Shown piece after piece: positions 25,826-63,577 of a DNA stretch of 64,000 bases. Every line of letters starts with the position of its first letter. The first letter of the stretch is position 1. The stretch lies in the NCBI GenBank assembly GCA_963170055.1, contig CAUJGJ010000483.1, positions 2,266,117 through 2,330,116 of the forward strand, given 5' to 3'. The DNA comes from Halisarca cf. caerulea (lineage: Eukaryota; Porifera; Demospongiae; Chondrillida; Halisarcidae). Below the pieces are notes generated by a model. That model ran no database searches and had not been told where the DNA came from. It saw only the letters and a program-made list of their open reading frames with translations. The position numbers and the translations under genes were made by a program.

Positions 25826-28800
25826 TGAACATACATACCATCAGAGTGACACTGAGACAGGTATCTCCAGGCTTAAGGTAGCCCTCTTGGATTAGGAGTG
25901 CAAGTGGTACAGCCTCTGAGAAACCGACCATGCTTTGAGACTCTGATCTAGCCACATCAGTGAATGCCCCTGGGTGGACACTGCTGCTAGTGACGAAATG
26001 CCCATCTGTACCCAAAGGGGGGAAGTGCAGCAGTGGAGGATACTGATTTACAGAAGTTTGTACCTGTGATACAACACCAGTACTACTGGTAGCCATGTTA
26101 AACTGAGGCTGAGTCGTTGTAGCCTGGTGCTTGCCTGGTTGATAAGCTGCCATTGATGTGGCAGTTGGAGCTCGGTTGGTGGGATGTGATCTTGAAACCA
26201 GGGCTTGTTTGAAAGGGTGAGATGCTGATACTGGAGTAGTGTGGCTGCTAGCCATAACTGGGACTTGGTGGCTAAGTTGAGTTGTTTCAACCTGATTGCT
26301 TGAGTGGATGGTCATTAGCTGGTTATTACTCTTGGCTGTCATACATTGGGTGCTAGCATGGATAGCTGCATTCTGTTTGCTAAGCTGTGTAATCATGACT
26401 GGGTCACTAGGGTGGGTTGACATGACTTGGTTTCTAGGCTGGGATGCCATGACTTGGTTGCTAGGCTTGGTTGCTATGGTTTGGTTGCTAGACTGGGTTG
26501 TAATAGCTTGGTTACTAGGCTGGGTTGCCATGGCCTGGTTGGTTGGCTGGGTTACCATGGCTTGGTCAGTAGGCTGGGTTGCCACGACTGGTGTTTGGCT
26601 ACTCAAATGAAGTGAGTCAAGTGAAGATTGACATGCAGGAACAGAAGGAGGATGGTCACATCGGAGAAGATTCTTTTGCAGACTGGAACTGTGTGTGGTG
26701 CTCTCGACCTCTGAGGATGCACTTGCTCTGGTGGTGTTTGATGACAAGGGCGTTTGGTCCCATTTCTCCCTGACTGTTGCCGCCATCTGGGAGAACTCTT
26801 TCATAGCTCCTGTCAGTTTTGCTGTTGTCCATCTAGCAAGAGCTGCCTTTTGCTTGGAATTGCCACGAGACTTGGCATACAACAGGCTGACATCTTGGGC
26901 TTCTTTCAGTAGCCTTCCAATCACCTTCATCCTCTCAACAGTGTCTCCTATAGTGATTGCAGGGATATTATACATAGTATGCATACATATATACATACAT
27001 ACATACATACATACATGTACATAAATGCAAGTATACACACAGTACATACTGTACATACATACTATACATACATACCTACATAAGGACAGATACAGACAAG
27101 CAAAAGTCACCTTCACTAGCATTCAACTACACCCACACAGTGTTCTAGACAACTGTACATTTTAAACTCTTAAACTGCATTCTATAATGTTTTTTCTTTA
27201 TGAATTGCAGAGCAAAAACTAGCAGAGTGTGGATTCTAATGTTCGAGCATATGTATTTTGTATTGAGTCATCACTGGAAACATTTGTGAGGGATGGGCCC
27301 ACCTGGCCTGGTATAGACAACCCCTTCATCCAAATTTTATGATATAGGTATGCTTCTACTGGTATATACTGGTATATACCAACACTTTACATTGTAAAAA
27401 TGGAGGACTGGGTTGGCTATGCCATACTAGGGCAGTCTATATTGATCTCTGTTGACGGAATGGTCTTCAATCTTTAGAGCAGGTTCCATGTGCCACAATA
27501 CGCATGATATGAGCTTACGTTTGTGCACTTCAGTTTCAGCTTGCTCAAGCAACACCTTCACAGAGTTCATGCTGTCATTTGCTTCCTTTAACAGTCTGTC
27601 TACCTGGTCCAATTCCCTCCTCCCTTCAGTGTCCAGTTTCCTCCTCCCTTCAGTGTCCAGTTCTTTCCTCCCTTCAGTGTTCAGTTCCCTCCTCTCTCCA
27701 GAGTCCAGTTCCCTCCTTGCTTCAGTGTCCAATTCCCTCCTCCCTTCAGTAGCAAGCTCCCCTCTTCCTTCAGTAGCAAACTCCCTCCTCCCTTCCATTC
27801 TCCCTTCAGTAGCAAGCTGCACCCTTCTTTCACTGTCCAGTTTCCTCCTCTCTTCGGTGGCAAGCTCCCTCCTCCCTTCAGTAGTAAGCTCCCTCCTCCC
27901 TTCAGTAGCAAGCCCCACCCTCCTTTCACTGGCCAGTTCCCTCCTTCCTTCACTGGCAGTGTACTGCTCTTGGCAAGGGTCAGATCCTTCATGACTCATT
28001 GAAGATCCATCCAATATGTGCACCACAGGTCTGTGTGTTAGAATGGTATAATGCTATTGAGCACATGCAGAACACGTAGAGCTGATGCACCCTCAACACA
28101 AGGCAAACAACGTCACACAACTTTTGGAATGTGCTTGCATTACAATGTCACTTTTGAGTCATCAGCGGAGGTGGAAAGTGTAAACTTTGGAGGGGACGGT
28201 ATATGATGCGTGTAGTGATTGAATGTATTTTATCCTTCGATACTGCTTGGGAGTCAGCATCAAACTTTAATGTTACATTGTTGCATACTGTATGATGTCG
28301 TGGCAGACATGTGTGAGAAGTTGTTAATGTGGTCCTAGCTGGCTAGCTTGTGAATGTTTGAAATTCATAAAATCTGATATTTTACAATTTTTGGGGGTGA
28401 TTTGCGACCGATATTTATTGTCGGATTTTCCATTGTACTAAAGTCATAAAAATGAGTATTATTGCATAAGAATTAAGGGGACTTCCCCCTTAACTAAAAC
28501 TTTGGGAGGACAACTGCCCCCTTGCCCCCCGTTCCACCGAGTACTGTCCTTCTCAGTTCTGAGTCTATCTAATGAAGCTGTATCACAGAATCCCTGTACA
28601 AATGACTGGTGAATCATGTGTTGTACCATTCGCATTCAAGTCAAGGAATAAAATCAATGATAAAAAGAATGATTCCCCGGACTAGGGCATCAGGTCACTA
28701 CACAACTGTGATGCATATCAACAAACACTACCACCAACTAGCCAGCAATAGACAATGCACCCCCTAACAACCACTAACAATTCAAATCCTAATATGGACT

Positions 28801-29183
28801 CGAGCTCATTGACTTAGGGCGTAGGGTCTATGCTCTGGGTAATTTTCTAAAGCAGGGTAACTTGGAATAGCGTCGATATCTCTTCCTACAGCTAAGCTGT
28901 TTAGCCACATTTGCCACTGTTGAACTATCAATTCACGTGGACAACACAATCGACGAACAAATCCTGTCACTTGCTGTTAGCACTGTTTTTCGTCTCCCGT
29001 TCCAAGTTACCCCGTTTACCCTACATGCGTTGACACAGCGTGAATGCAAAGGGACCTTCGAACAGAAAAAGACAATTCCTCTGATTCGCCATTAGCCACT
29101 GAAGATAAAGGGAACTTGTTTTGCTCCTCAGATGCGTTGCAAACGCCTTCGTAAACTGTTGCATCGCTGTCTTCTTCGCTCAT
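23132..29183 (-). CDS. Unrecognised RAMA-domain protein
   Basis: Inferred exons, in transcript order: 29183-29056, 28030-27519, 26947-25839, 25541-25389, 24224-24185 and 23487-23132; 765 residues. Exons 2 to 4 are firm; exon 1, exon 5 and their joins rest on splice motifs and phase. From about residue 565 comes a RAMA domain (restriction/adenine-methylase-associated): LIQEGYLKPGDTCLSV, GVKFVAALLKDGTV, then a W in THWVNACWEKLG and RAGAYKN. In animals RAMA occurs in MPND, but no JAMM protease is seen here. Exon 2 encodes about 13 units like EGRRELAT, then a helix (LLKEANDSMNSVKVLLEQAE) running into exon 3 (ERMKVIGRLLKEAQDVSLLY), probably a coiled coil. Exon 3 also has about 12 units like TQPSNQAMA. 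Exon 6 is Gln-rich, then ends NNWPPDLIAALDWD. No catalytic motif is recognised. It is head-to-head with CHMP6, 88 bp apart. Confidence 0.62.
23837..24018 (+). repeat. (CA)n tracts
   Basis: CA repeats at 23849-23884 and 23927-23971, then a short poly-C run, in the last intron of the RAMA-domain gene (GT in the sense direction). Confidence 0.88.
24445..24982 (+). repeat. 29-bp minisatellite, ~18 copies
   Basis: Unit 'tcatgtatggtgggatcagc' plus 'tgttctgta', with variants 'agtagctctgaa' and two short 'ggtgggatat' insertions. It lies in intron 4 of the RAMA-domain gene. Frames with 'YGGISCSVSCMVG' are artefacts. Confidence 0.93.
24976..25156. repeat. MITE-like family D, copy 1
   Basis: 'tggtttatccaacaacatca' near the left and 'gtcggataaaccagatgtga' at the right, with 'cagataaatgaggtt' inside. 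A related copy lies at 63228-63400, and a relative ('cttatccaacac') near 20145. Confidence 0.6.
25190..25366. repeat. MITE-like family A, full copy
   Basis: 'tagtaaaacctttctaatcc' at the left and 'gtcggattacaggtttcact' at the right are inverted ends. The interior 'gactgtacctcataagatgg' matches the 7187, 21604 and 38219 copies. It ends just before exon 4 of the RAMA-domain gene. Confidence 0.75.
25671..25823 (+). repeat. (CA)n microsatellite
   Basis: CA tract with 'ctcacactgtc' and 'ttgtacac' interruptions in intron 3 of the RAMA-domain gene; the sense transcript carries (UG)n about 15 nt after the exon 3 donor. Confidence 0.92.
26248..26590 (-). repeat. Coding 27-bp repeat in the RAMA-domain gene
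   Basis: About 12 tandem nine-residue units, consensus (A/T)TQPSNQ(A/V)M, read on the minus strand. Units are diverged, and the reading frame is kept without a stop. Confidence 0.88.
27605..27960 (-). repeat. Coding 24-bp repeat in the RAMA-domain gene
   Basis: About 13 tandem units of the EGRRELAT / EGRRELDT type (eight residues) on the minus strand, with a few shifted units such as RMEGRREF. It is strongly charged and would be helical. Confidence 0.9.
28852..29023. repeat. MITE-like element, 'GGGTAAT' family, copy 2
   Basis: 'cagggtaacttggaatagcg' at the left and 'ttccaagttaccccgtttac' at the right are inverted. The interior 'actatcaattcacgtggaca' matches the 1712 copy. It lies in intron 1 of the RAMA-domain gene. 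Confidence 0.7.
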
Positions 29184-29271
29184 TTTACGCGCCTTGACGC
29201 GCCTGCTGCAGGCAGTTGAGAAGCACGTGATAGTGGGGAATCCCCGTCTACCCACTAGGCTCAGGCTCATA
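29184..29271. promoter_or_regulatory. 88-bp bidirectional promoter, RAMA-domain gene/CHMP6
   Basis: Both ATGs lie at the edges of this GC-richer block. Visible motifs are two 'acgcgcc' E2F-like sites at 29187 and 29198, an E-box CACGTG at 29224-29229, and GGGGAATCCC (29235-29244), which fits the NF-kB consensus. Binding is inference from the motifs only. Confidence 0.6.
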
Positions 29272-29607
29272 ATGGGTAAGTTATTCTCGCGATTGTTCGG
29301 TTCTAGCTCCTCGGAACCTCAGGAATCTCGAGTAACAGATCAAGACAGAGCCGTTCTGGTGCGTTTTTCTTACAAACTGTGATTTATTTGTGTTTAAGGT
29401 TGCCTATTCTGTCCATTTATCAGAGTTTGAAAAATCAGAGAGACAAGTTGAATCAATATCAAAAGAAGGTATGTATTGACATTCTGACATATGTGATCAA
29501 TATGTACGGGATAATTATATTGTAATACTGTGGACATTGTCCCATTGTGTTACTGTGGTGTGTAATGGAGTACTTGTGTATGACCAGAGCAATATTACTG
29601 ACCACAG

Positions 29608-29645
<38 letters not shown>

Positions 29646-32400
29646 TGTGTGTGCTTGTGTGTGTGTGCGTGCGTGTGTGCATGCATGTGTGATTGCAGGG
29701 ATATTTCTTCCCATGCTGTAGATAAAGCTTCAGCTTGAAAAGGAAAGGCAAATAGCAAAAAGATTGTTAGGAGAAGGAAAAAGAGAGTAAGTCAGGAAAG
29801 CAAAACTTTTGTAGTCACACACAGGAGTGTGGTGACAAATGAGAGTGGTACCCTGAGACTTTTTCTCCTTTTATTCTTGCACAACTACGTACGTACATAT
29901 TATGTGCAATACCCCCTCTCTACTCTTGCCACCTTGGGATAAGAGAAGTTGGCCAGTTTAGAAAAGTGGCTGTAATTGACAGGTCCATTAGAATACAGTG
30001 GAACCACTGTAATAAGGACACCACTGGGAGCACAGTTAGCTGTCCTGTACAGTGAAACCTCTGTCATAAGGACACCACTGGGACCACAGTTAGCTGTCCT
30101 GTACAGTGGAACCTCTGTAATAAGGGCACCACTGGGAGCACAGTAAGCTGTCCTGTACAGTGAAACCTCTGTCATAAGGACACCACTGGGACTACAGTTA
30201 GCTGTCCTGTACAGTGAAACCTCTGTAATAAGGGCACCACTGGGAGCACAGTAAGCTGTCCTGTACAGTGGAGGTGTCCTTATTTCGGCGGATTCAACTG
30301 TACACATTTCAATATGAGGATTGTCAAATAGGGCAGAGCAATGGTGTCCTGTTTAAGGAGGTTTTTGCATTTCGCAGGTGTCCTTTGATATAGAGGTATC
30401 ACTGTACATGGGTAATTTGTGACTAGACAGACTGGCTGTTTAGATGAAATGTCATTAATTGACGGTATGCTTTTGAGTGGTGTGGACATATAGAAATGAT
30501 CATTTCATATTTTTCCACTCCCACTTGTTAGGAAAGCAAAACTTCTGCTGAAAAAGAAGAGGTATCTTGAATCCTTGTTGGACAAGACAGATGGGCAACT
30601 GGACAACTTGGAACAGCTTGTAAGTTTGTGTTTTGTATGGATAGTATACCTTCCACCTTGTGTGTATCATATTCTTGGAGGAAATGAACCATGTGTGAGG
30701 AATATTTACTGCAATTTTAAACCGGCATTTCCAGTAGCCCTCAGAATGTTTGTATGTACTCATACAAACCTTGTGTTTTGTCGTACATGTATGTGTGCCA
30801 GAGAGAATTTGTACAGTGTTTTGTCGTACCTGTATGTGTGCCAGAGAGAATTTGTACAGTGTTTTGTCGTACATGTATGTGTGACAGAGAGAGAATTTGT
30901 ACAGTGTTTGTCGTACCTGTATGTGTGACAGAGAGAGAATTTGTACAGTGTTTTGTCGTACCTGTATGTGTGACAGAGAGAGAATTTGTACAATGAAGTC
31001 ACTCTCCTCCAATACCTTCAGATGAAAAATAATTTGGCCTGAACATGCATACAGGGAGGGGAGGGGGTTGGAATGGACTGGTCTATTGCAAAGTATGGGT
31101 AGTTTTGGGACTACACAGAATGGGTGGTTTGGGAAGCATGGCCAAATTTCAGGGGCTTGGATTAGAGAGGTTTTACTGTAGTAGTCCTGTGTATGTGACT
31201 GTAGTAGTCCTGTGTTTGTGACTGTAGCAGTCCTGTGTTTGTGACTGTAGTAGTCCTGTGTTTGTGACTGTAGCAGTCCTGTGTTTGTGACTGTAGCAGT
31301 CCTGTGTTTGTGACTGTAGCAGTCCTGTGTTTGTGACTGTAGTAGTCCTGTGTTTGTGACTGTAGCAGTCCTGCGTTTGTGACTGTAGTAGTCCTGCGTT
31401 TGTGACTGTAGCAGTCCTGAGTATGTGACTGTAGCAGTCCTGTGTTTGTGACTGTAGTAGTCCTGTGTTTGTGACTGTAGCAGTCCTGCGTTTGTGACTG
31501 TAGTAGTCCTGCGTTTGTGACTGTAGCAGTCCTGAGTATGTGACTGTAGTAGTCCTGTGTTATGTGACTGTAGCAGTCCTGTGTTTGTGACTGTAGTAGT
31601 CCTGTGTTTGTGACTGTAGTAGTCCTGTGTTTGTGACTGTAGTAGTCCTGTGTTTGTGACTGTAGTAGTCCTGTGTTTGTGACTGTAGCAGTCCGGTGTC
31701 TGTGACTGTAGCAGTCCTGTGTTTGTGACCGTAGCAGTCTGGTGTTTGTGACTGTAGTAGTCCTGTGTTTGTGACTGTAGTAGTCCTGTGTTTGTGACTG
31801 TAGCAGTCCTGCGTTTGTGACCATAGTAGTCCTGTGTTTGTGACTGTAGCAGTACTGCGTTTGTGACTGTAGTAGTCCTGTGTTTGTGACTGTAGTAGTC
31901 CTGTGTTTGTGACTGTAGTAGTCCTGTGTTTGTGACCATAGTAGTCCTGCGTTTGTGACTGTAGCAGTCCTGTGTTTGTGACTGTAGTAGTCCTGTGTTT
32001 GTGACTGTAGCAGTCCTGCGTTTGTGACCATAGTAGTCCTGTGTTTGTGACTGTAGCAGTACTGCGTTTGTGACTGTAGTAGTCCTGTGTTTGTGACTGT
32101 AGTAGTCCTGTGTTTGTGACTGTAGTAGTCCTGTGTTTGTGACCATAGTAGTCCTGCGTTTGTGACTGTAGCAGTCCTGTGTTATGTGACTGTAGCAGTC
32201 CTGTGTATGTGTGACTGTAGACGTTCTGAATCCGTAGAGTCTGTGATTTATCATTCACTCACATTTACATGCTGTTTAGGTGCAAAATATAGAGTTTGCT
32301 CAGATTGAGGTTCAAGTGGTGCAAGGACTGAAGGAAGGTAATGAAGCATTGCAGGCTCTGCATAAGGTGAGAATTTTGTCTCTCACTTCGTGTGTGAAGT

Positions 32401-32481
<81 letters not shown>

Positions 32482-33589
32482 ATGTGTGTGTACATGTACG
32501 TATATACTAAACTGTGTGTACATGCATGTTTATGTGTGTGCATGTGTGTTTGCATGTTGTGTGTGTTTGTTTGTATGTGTATGTTTTGCGATTGTGCACA
32601 CTCAACTTATCCCACCATTGTAGATTGTATCATTGGAAGATGTTGAACAGGTCTTGGCAGACACAGAAGAGGCTGTAGAGTATCAGAGGGTGAGTCCTTT
32701 GGCAGCATGGTGTTTTTAAGAGTGATGAGGTTGTGCATCATGGGCGAGTCCTTCGGCAGCATGGTGTTTTAAGAGTGATGAGAGTGATGAGGTTGTGCAT
32801 CAAGCTGGTTATGGAGATGAGGAGGTTAGGGGTAGGTAGACTAAGAGAGAACTACTCATTACAAACCACATACCTACTTACAGTGGAAGTTCATAAAGAA
32901 CACTCTTACAGTGAATTTCAACTTATAGTAAACAAAGTCAAACTCTGTTAGTAAGTACCTGGGTTAGTGAGTACTCCAGCATGGATAGTTAGTATTCATT
33001 GCTCTGCCCCTACCTCATCCAATACCATTGAAAGCACCTTTAAGTACCTCTGATAGTGAGTACCTGTTTTGCCTTCCCTTGAGGGTACTTACTATTCAAG
33101 TTCTACTGTACATGTGTCCCAGTTAGTGGTCTACTACAAGAGATTATCTGTTTGTAGTGAATTTCTGATATTATGTAGAGAAGAACTTTCAATGTCCCCT
33201 GGGATTCGTTATAATTTATTTTCCACTGTGGTGGGTACTGGGCTGTCCTGTGATTCCCCTCAGTGTTAATATCCTGTGATGTCATCAGTCAGCCATCTGC
33301 TAACTTGACAGGGTGAGATTTTCAATTTCATTGTTTTCACAATTTTGTTTCTTTCAAAGGAAATTGATGAGCTCCTGTCTGGTGGGTTCACTCAGGAAGA
33401 TGAAGATGCTGTTCTTCAAGAACTTGATGAAATTATAAATGTTAGAGCATGTTTTCTATATCACTGTAATCGTTTGTGTATATTTGTGTGTATGTGCACT
33501 CATGTATGTGTGTGAATGTGTGTGCATCCATATAGGTATGGTAGTGAGTGCCTATATGTATCATGCATGTGTGCATGTGTGTTTGTACT

Positions 33590-33641
<52 letters not shown>

Positions 33642-33683
33642 GTGTGTGTGTGTGTGTTGTGTGTGTGTGTGTGTGTTGTGTGT

Positions 33684-33751
<68 letters not shown>

Positions 33752-34240
33752 TGTGTGTACATAGTGCATATATATGTGTGCATGCATATGTATGTGTATC
33801 ATACGTACTATGCATGTGTGCATATGTACGTGTGCATGCTTGTGTGTATGTTTGTTTCTTGTAGTAATGATTGTCACACGAGTACGGTATGCTACCCACA
33901 TGTGTGATATTTTGATGTGTTTGTAGGAACAATTGCCGCAAGTACCACAAGCAGCAGAAGAGGATGTGCTGGCAAAGTTGCCAGAAGTGCCAACCGAAGA
34001 ACCAGTTGAAACAGGTAAGCCACTGATGCGTATTGATGGGTCCTGATGGGTACTGATGGGTACTGATAGGTCCTGGTGGGTACTGATGTACACTGGTGGG
34101 TACTGATGGATACTGATAGGTCCTGATGGGTACTGATGGGTACTGATAGGTCCTGGTGGGTACTGATGGTTAATGTTGTTCTTGTCCATTCTTCAGAGCC
34201 TGCCAAAGTCAAGGCGAAACAGGAGCCTCTTCTTGCTTGA
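29272..34240 (+). CDS. CHMP6: CHMP6 (VPS20), ESCRT-III subunit
   Basis: Nine exons: 29272-29358, 29424-29468, 29722-29786, 30532-30619, 32280-32366, 32624-32689, 33360-33440, 33927-34014 and 34197-34240, giving 216 residues. CHMP6/Vps20 links ESCRT-II to the ESCRT-III polymer on endosomes and starts filament growth. The N-terminus MGKLFSRLF keeps the Gly2 used for myristoylation. Then come SRVTDQDRAVL, NQRDKLNQYQKK, the basic LLLKKKRYLESLLDK helix, QNIEFAQIEVQVVQGLKEGN, EDVEQVLADTEEAVEYQREIDELLSGGFTQ-type core sequence, and a proline/glutamate-rich tail. All junctions are GT-AG and in frame. The AATG start has A at -3 and yields the required MG. No AATAAA is seen just after the stop. Introns hold (GT)n tracts and four minisatellites. 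Confidence 0.96.
29611..29690 (+). repeat. (GT)n microsatellite
   Basis: Sense GT tract in CHMP6 intron 2, close to exon 3. Confidence 0.88.
29996..30290 (+). repeat. ~60-bp tandem repeat built on transposon-like ends
   Basis: About five units, each with 'cagtg(a/g)aacctctgt', 'ataaggacaccactgggag' and 'cagttagctgtcctgta'. The first part is exactly the kind of terminal sequence seen in the CAGTGGAACC elements, so a MITE end seems to have been amplified in tandem. It lies in CHMP6 intron 3. Confidence 0.82.
30778..30992 (+). repeat. ~43-bp minisatellite, 5 copies
   Basis: Unit 'gtacagtgttttgtcgtacc' plus 'tgtatgtgtgccagagagaattt', with 'gacagagag' variants. It lies in CHMP6 intron 4. Confidence 0.88.
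31165..32222 (+). repeat. 23-bp minisatellite, ~45 copies, with 207-bp higher-order period
   Basis: Unit 'tgtgactgtagtagtcctgt' plus 'gtt', with A/G and C/T variants. Rare variants recur nine units apart: 'gaccatagtag' at 31819 and 32026, and again at 31934 and 32141. It fills most of CHMP6 intron 4. The long 'SHKHRTTTVTNTGLLQSQTQ' frame is an artefact. Confidence 0.95.
32401..32477 (+). repeat. (GT)n microsatellite
   Basis: Sense GT tract 35 bp after the donor of CHMP6 exon 5. Confidence 0.92.
32936..33112. repeat. MITE-like family B, copy 2
   Basis: 'gtcaaactctgttagtaagt' at the left and 'ctattcaagttctactgta' at the right; shares 'taccattgaaagcacctt' with the 4558 copy. It lies in CHMP6 intron 6. 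Confidence 0.75.
33592..33752 (+). repeat. (GT)n microsatellite
   Basis: Sense GT tract with 'ttatgtg' and 'ttgtgtg' interruptions in CHMP6 intron 7. Confidence 0.93.
34024..34164 (+). repeat. 10-bp repeat 'tactgatggg'
   Basis: About 14 short units in CHMP6 intron 8, beginning 10 bp after the donor. Confidence 0.85.
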
Positions 34241-34537
34241 AGAAGCTCATGAATCAAACAGTGTTATGCCTGTTAACTTGTAGTTGTTATATATATTTAG
34301 AATTCATTATTGTGTGATTGTTACATTTTTGTCACCTTAATATTAACACATTGTAGTGTGTACATCTTTTAATGGTATATACTCTATTTTCTGTGCGATT
34401 AACTATGTTTGGCTATTGGTATTGTAAAATGTATAGCCATGCGCCTAAATTGGAAATAGTTGCAGTACTGTGCATCCTTGCATTTGTGGACAAGTTGCTT
34501 GTGTACATATGTACAGACAAACATATGTGTGCATGGA

Positions 34538-34670
34538 CATACACATATACACACACGTACACACACACACACTGTACACACACACGTACGTACGTACACA
34601 TACACACACACGCATACATAGACGCATGCATGCATAATTTGTGCACACACACACACATGCACACACACAC

Positions 34671-34718
<48 letters not shown>

Positions 34719-34793
34719 TACACACACACATACATAGACACACACATGCATGCATAATGTGTGCACACACACACGCGTATGCACGCACGCACG

Positions 34794-34828
<35 letters not shown>
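34538..34828 (+). repeat. (CA)n-rich cluster
   Basis: CA tracts with 'gtacgtacgtac' and 'gcatgcatgcataat' interruptions; the latter occurs twice (34625, 34745), indicating an internal duplication. Confidence 0.88.
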
Positions 34829-34830
<2 letters not shown>

Positions 34831-35723
34831 TTAGCAATATAATGAGCAGTCCGTGGAAGGGCTATTAAATTCTATAATTATGCAGTATGTATGAGAACTT
34901 TCATTTGATGAAACAGGTACAAACTGAAGTACCACTTTATGTAGTCTGACACACTAGACCATACTCACTAATGTGGTGAGTGGCAGAAAGGGGAAGGGTG
35001 TGTATTGGGGATGGTCTAGCCCATGCCAGACTACATTTTATGGGAATTGAGTCATGAGATGAGGGAATCGGATGTCTGAGGTCCTCTAAGTGAGGTCTTA
35101 TTGTGCTACCTTAACTTAGCTTGCTTCAAGGTTTTTATGGAAAGAGAACTATTGTGGACCTCATCTCTGTTAACGGCTACAACTTCTCACTTGAAGTGTA
35201 GAAGACCATGTTTTCACACAGTATTCACGGAGTAATTGGTGTTGTGCCCACAGAGCCCACATCTCCTGCAATCATCTGTTCATACATCATTATTCAAATC
35301 AGGAACAAAATGATATAAATATACAGAAGGGATCAGTTATCCAAACACCTTGGGAACAGAGGGTGTTGGATAACTGAAATGTTCACATAAGTGATTATTA
35401 ACTGAAAGTGATAATTTTATATATCTTGCACTTTGTTTTATGTTACTGCTTAGAACAGAAAAAAATCCACATGCAGATGAATTGAAAATTTTTAGCATAA
35501 ATAACAAATGAACAAAATATCCATTCATTTTAGTCCACTTAAAAGTTAACTGGTTTATTTCTAAGGACATAAATGAGGAGACTGCGAGGAGAATTGTGTT
35601 CAAAGGGGTGTTTGGTTAACTAAAGTGTTCAGATACCTGACTTTCCACTGTACAGTATCCTCACAAGTTGCCGTGGTGTGGAATCCCAGCTCTACACCAG
35701 CTACATACTTGCAAAGGGACATA

Positions 35724-35899
35724 CAGTGGTACCTTTTTTGAGAGACCACCCTTAGGGACAGGCGAAAGGTGGTCTCTTTCGAGAGGTGGTCTCTGATGAG
35801 GGAATTTAGTATGGGGCATATGTGGATTTGTGCCCAGTAAGGCTGGTCTTATAAAAAAAGGTGGTCTTTCACGAGGGTGGTCTCTCAAAAGAGGTACTG
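35724..35899. repeat. MITE with 'cagtggtacc' ends
   Basis: 'cagtggtaccttttttgaga' at the left and 'tctctcaaaagaggtactg' at the right are inverted. The interior is rich in 'ggtggtctct', linking it to blocks near 7957 and 14300. Confidence 0.78.
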
Positions 35900-36408
35900 A
35901 CGTATGCCATTCGTCTAAAACAGTCAAAGTGTAATAAGTGTTTAATGCACGTGTTATGATGTTAATTGAAAAGTGTGTAGTATACACAGGCTATACATTA
36001 AAAATTCCTTTGATCTTGACCTGAACTGTATGCGCATGTATTATTCACACAGCAACATTATAAACATATTCATGAAAAAAAAAACCTGGACCAAAGATAC
36101 TCTATACTCTATACTTGGACTCAACATGAAAGTCCATTTGGTTGAACCCCACAATGCATAAAAACGATCGATTATCAGTGACCAGCCTCCAGCTGCAGCT
36201 GGTACATGGCGCATGTGTCTCTCACTGGAGACCACCACTTCGTGAAGACCATATCTCCGATACAGGTCAAAAGGTGGTTTTTCAACCGAATACTTTTGTA
36301 CAGTGCCTGCGTACTACACATTACATTTAATCTGCCCGTCCTGTTTATTATCCCATTCGATCATAGGGCCCGGATGTGTTGTGGTTCATCGGATGTGTAA
36401 AGAAAGAT

Positions 36409-41049
<4,641 letters not shown>

Positions 41050-41188
41050 TTTTTATTATTTCCACATAAATAGGTACGTATTGTGAAAATGTCCAACCCG
41101 TACCATTAAAATATTACCCTTTTCGGGACGCCTCTTTTTGATTACTATAATGGAAAATTGATTATTAATTTTTAGTACCAGCTATAGT

Positions 41189-41213
41189 CACGTGTCCTGC
41201 TTGCCTTGGTAAC
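41189..41213. promoter_or_regulatory. E-box and RFX X-box upstream of IFT140
   Basis: CACGTG lies at 41189-41194. 'cttgccttggtaac' at 41200-41213 matches the X-box consensus GTTGCCATGGTAAC at 12 of 14 positions and ends 6 bp before the IFT140 ATG. RFX factors are the main known regulators of ciliary genes. The assignment rests on motif and position. Confidence 0.7.
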
Positions 41214-41219
41214 GGGAAA

Positions 41220-63577
<22,358 letters not shown>

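Larger units (their letters stand above)
34241..36408. other. Spacer between CHMP6 and sphingosine kinase
   Basis: Contains a (CA)n cluster at 34538-34828, a run from about 35325 to 35655 with 'gttggataactgaaatgttc' that looks like a worn TIR element, and the MITE at 35724-35899. The last 300 bp precede the sphingosine-kinase ATG, with no clear promoter motif. No coding exon is recognised. Confidence 0.6.

Noticed and set aside
26296..26610. Hydrophobic plus-strand frame rich in Trp and Leu
   Set aside because: Shadow of the coding 27-bp repeat on the minus strand.
30500..32254. 584-aa minus-strand frame over CHMP6 intron 4
   Set aside because: It reads the 23-bp minisatellite and lies opposite a confirmed gene; no family similarity.
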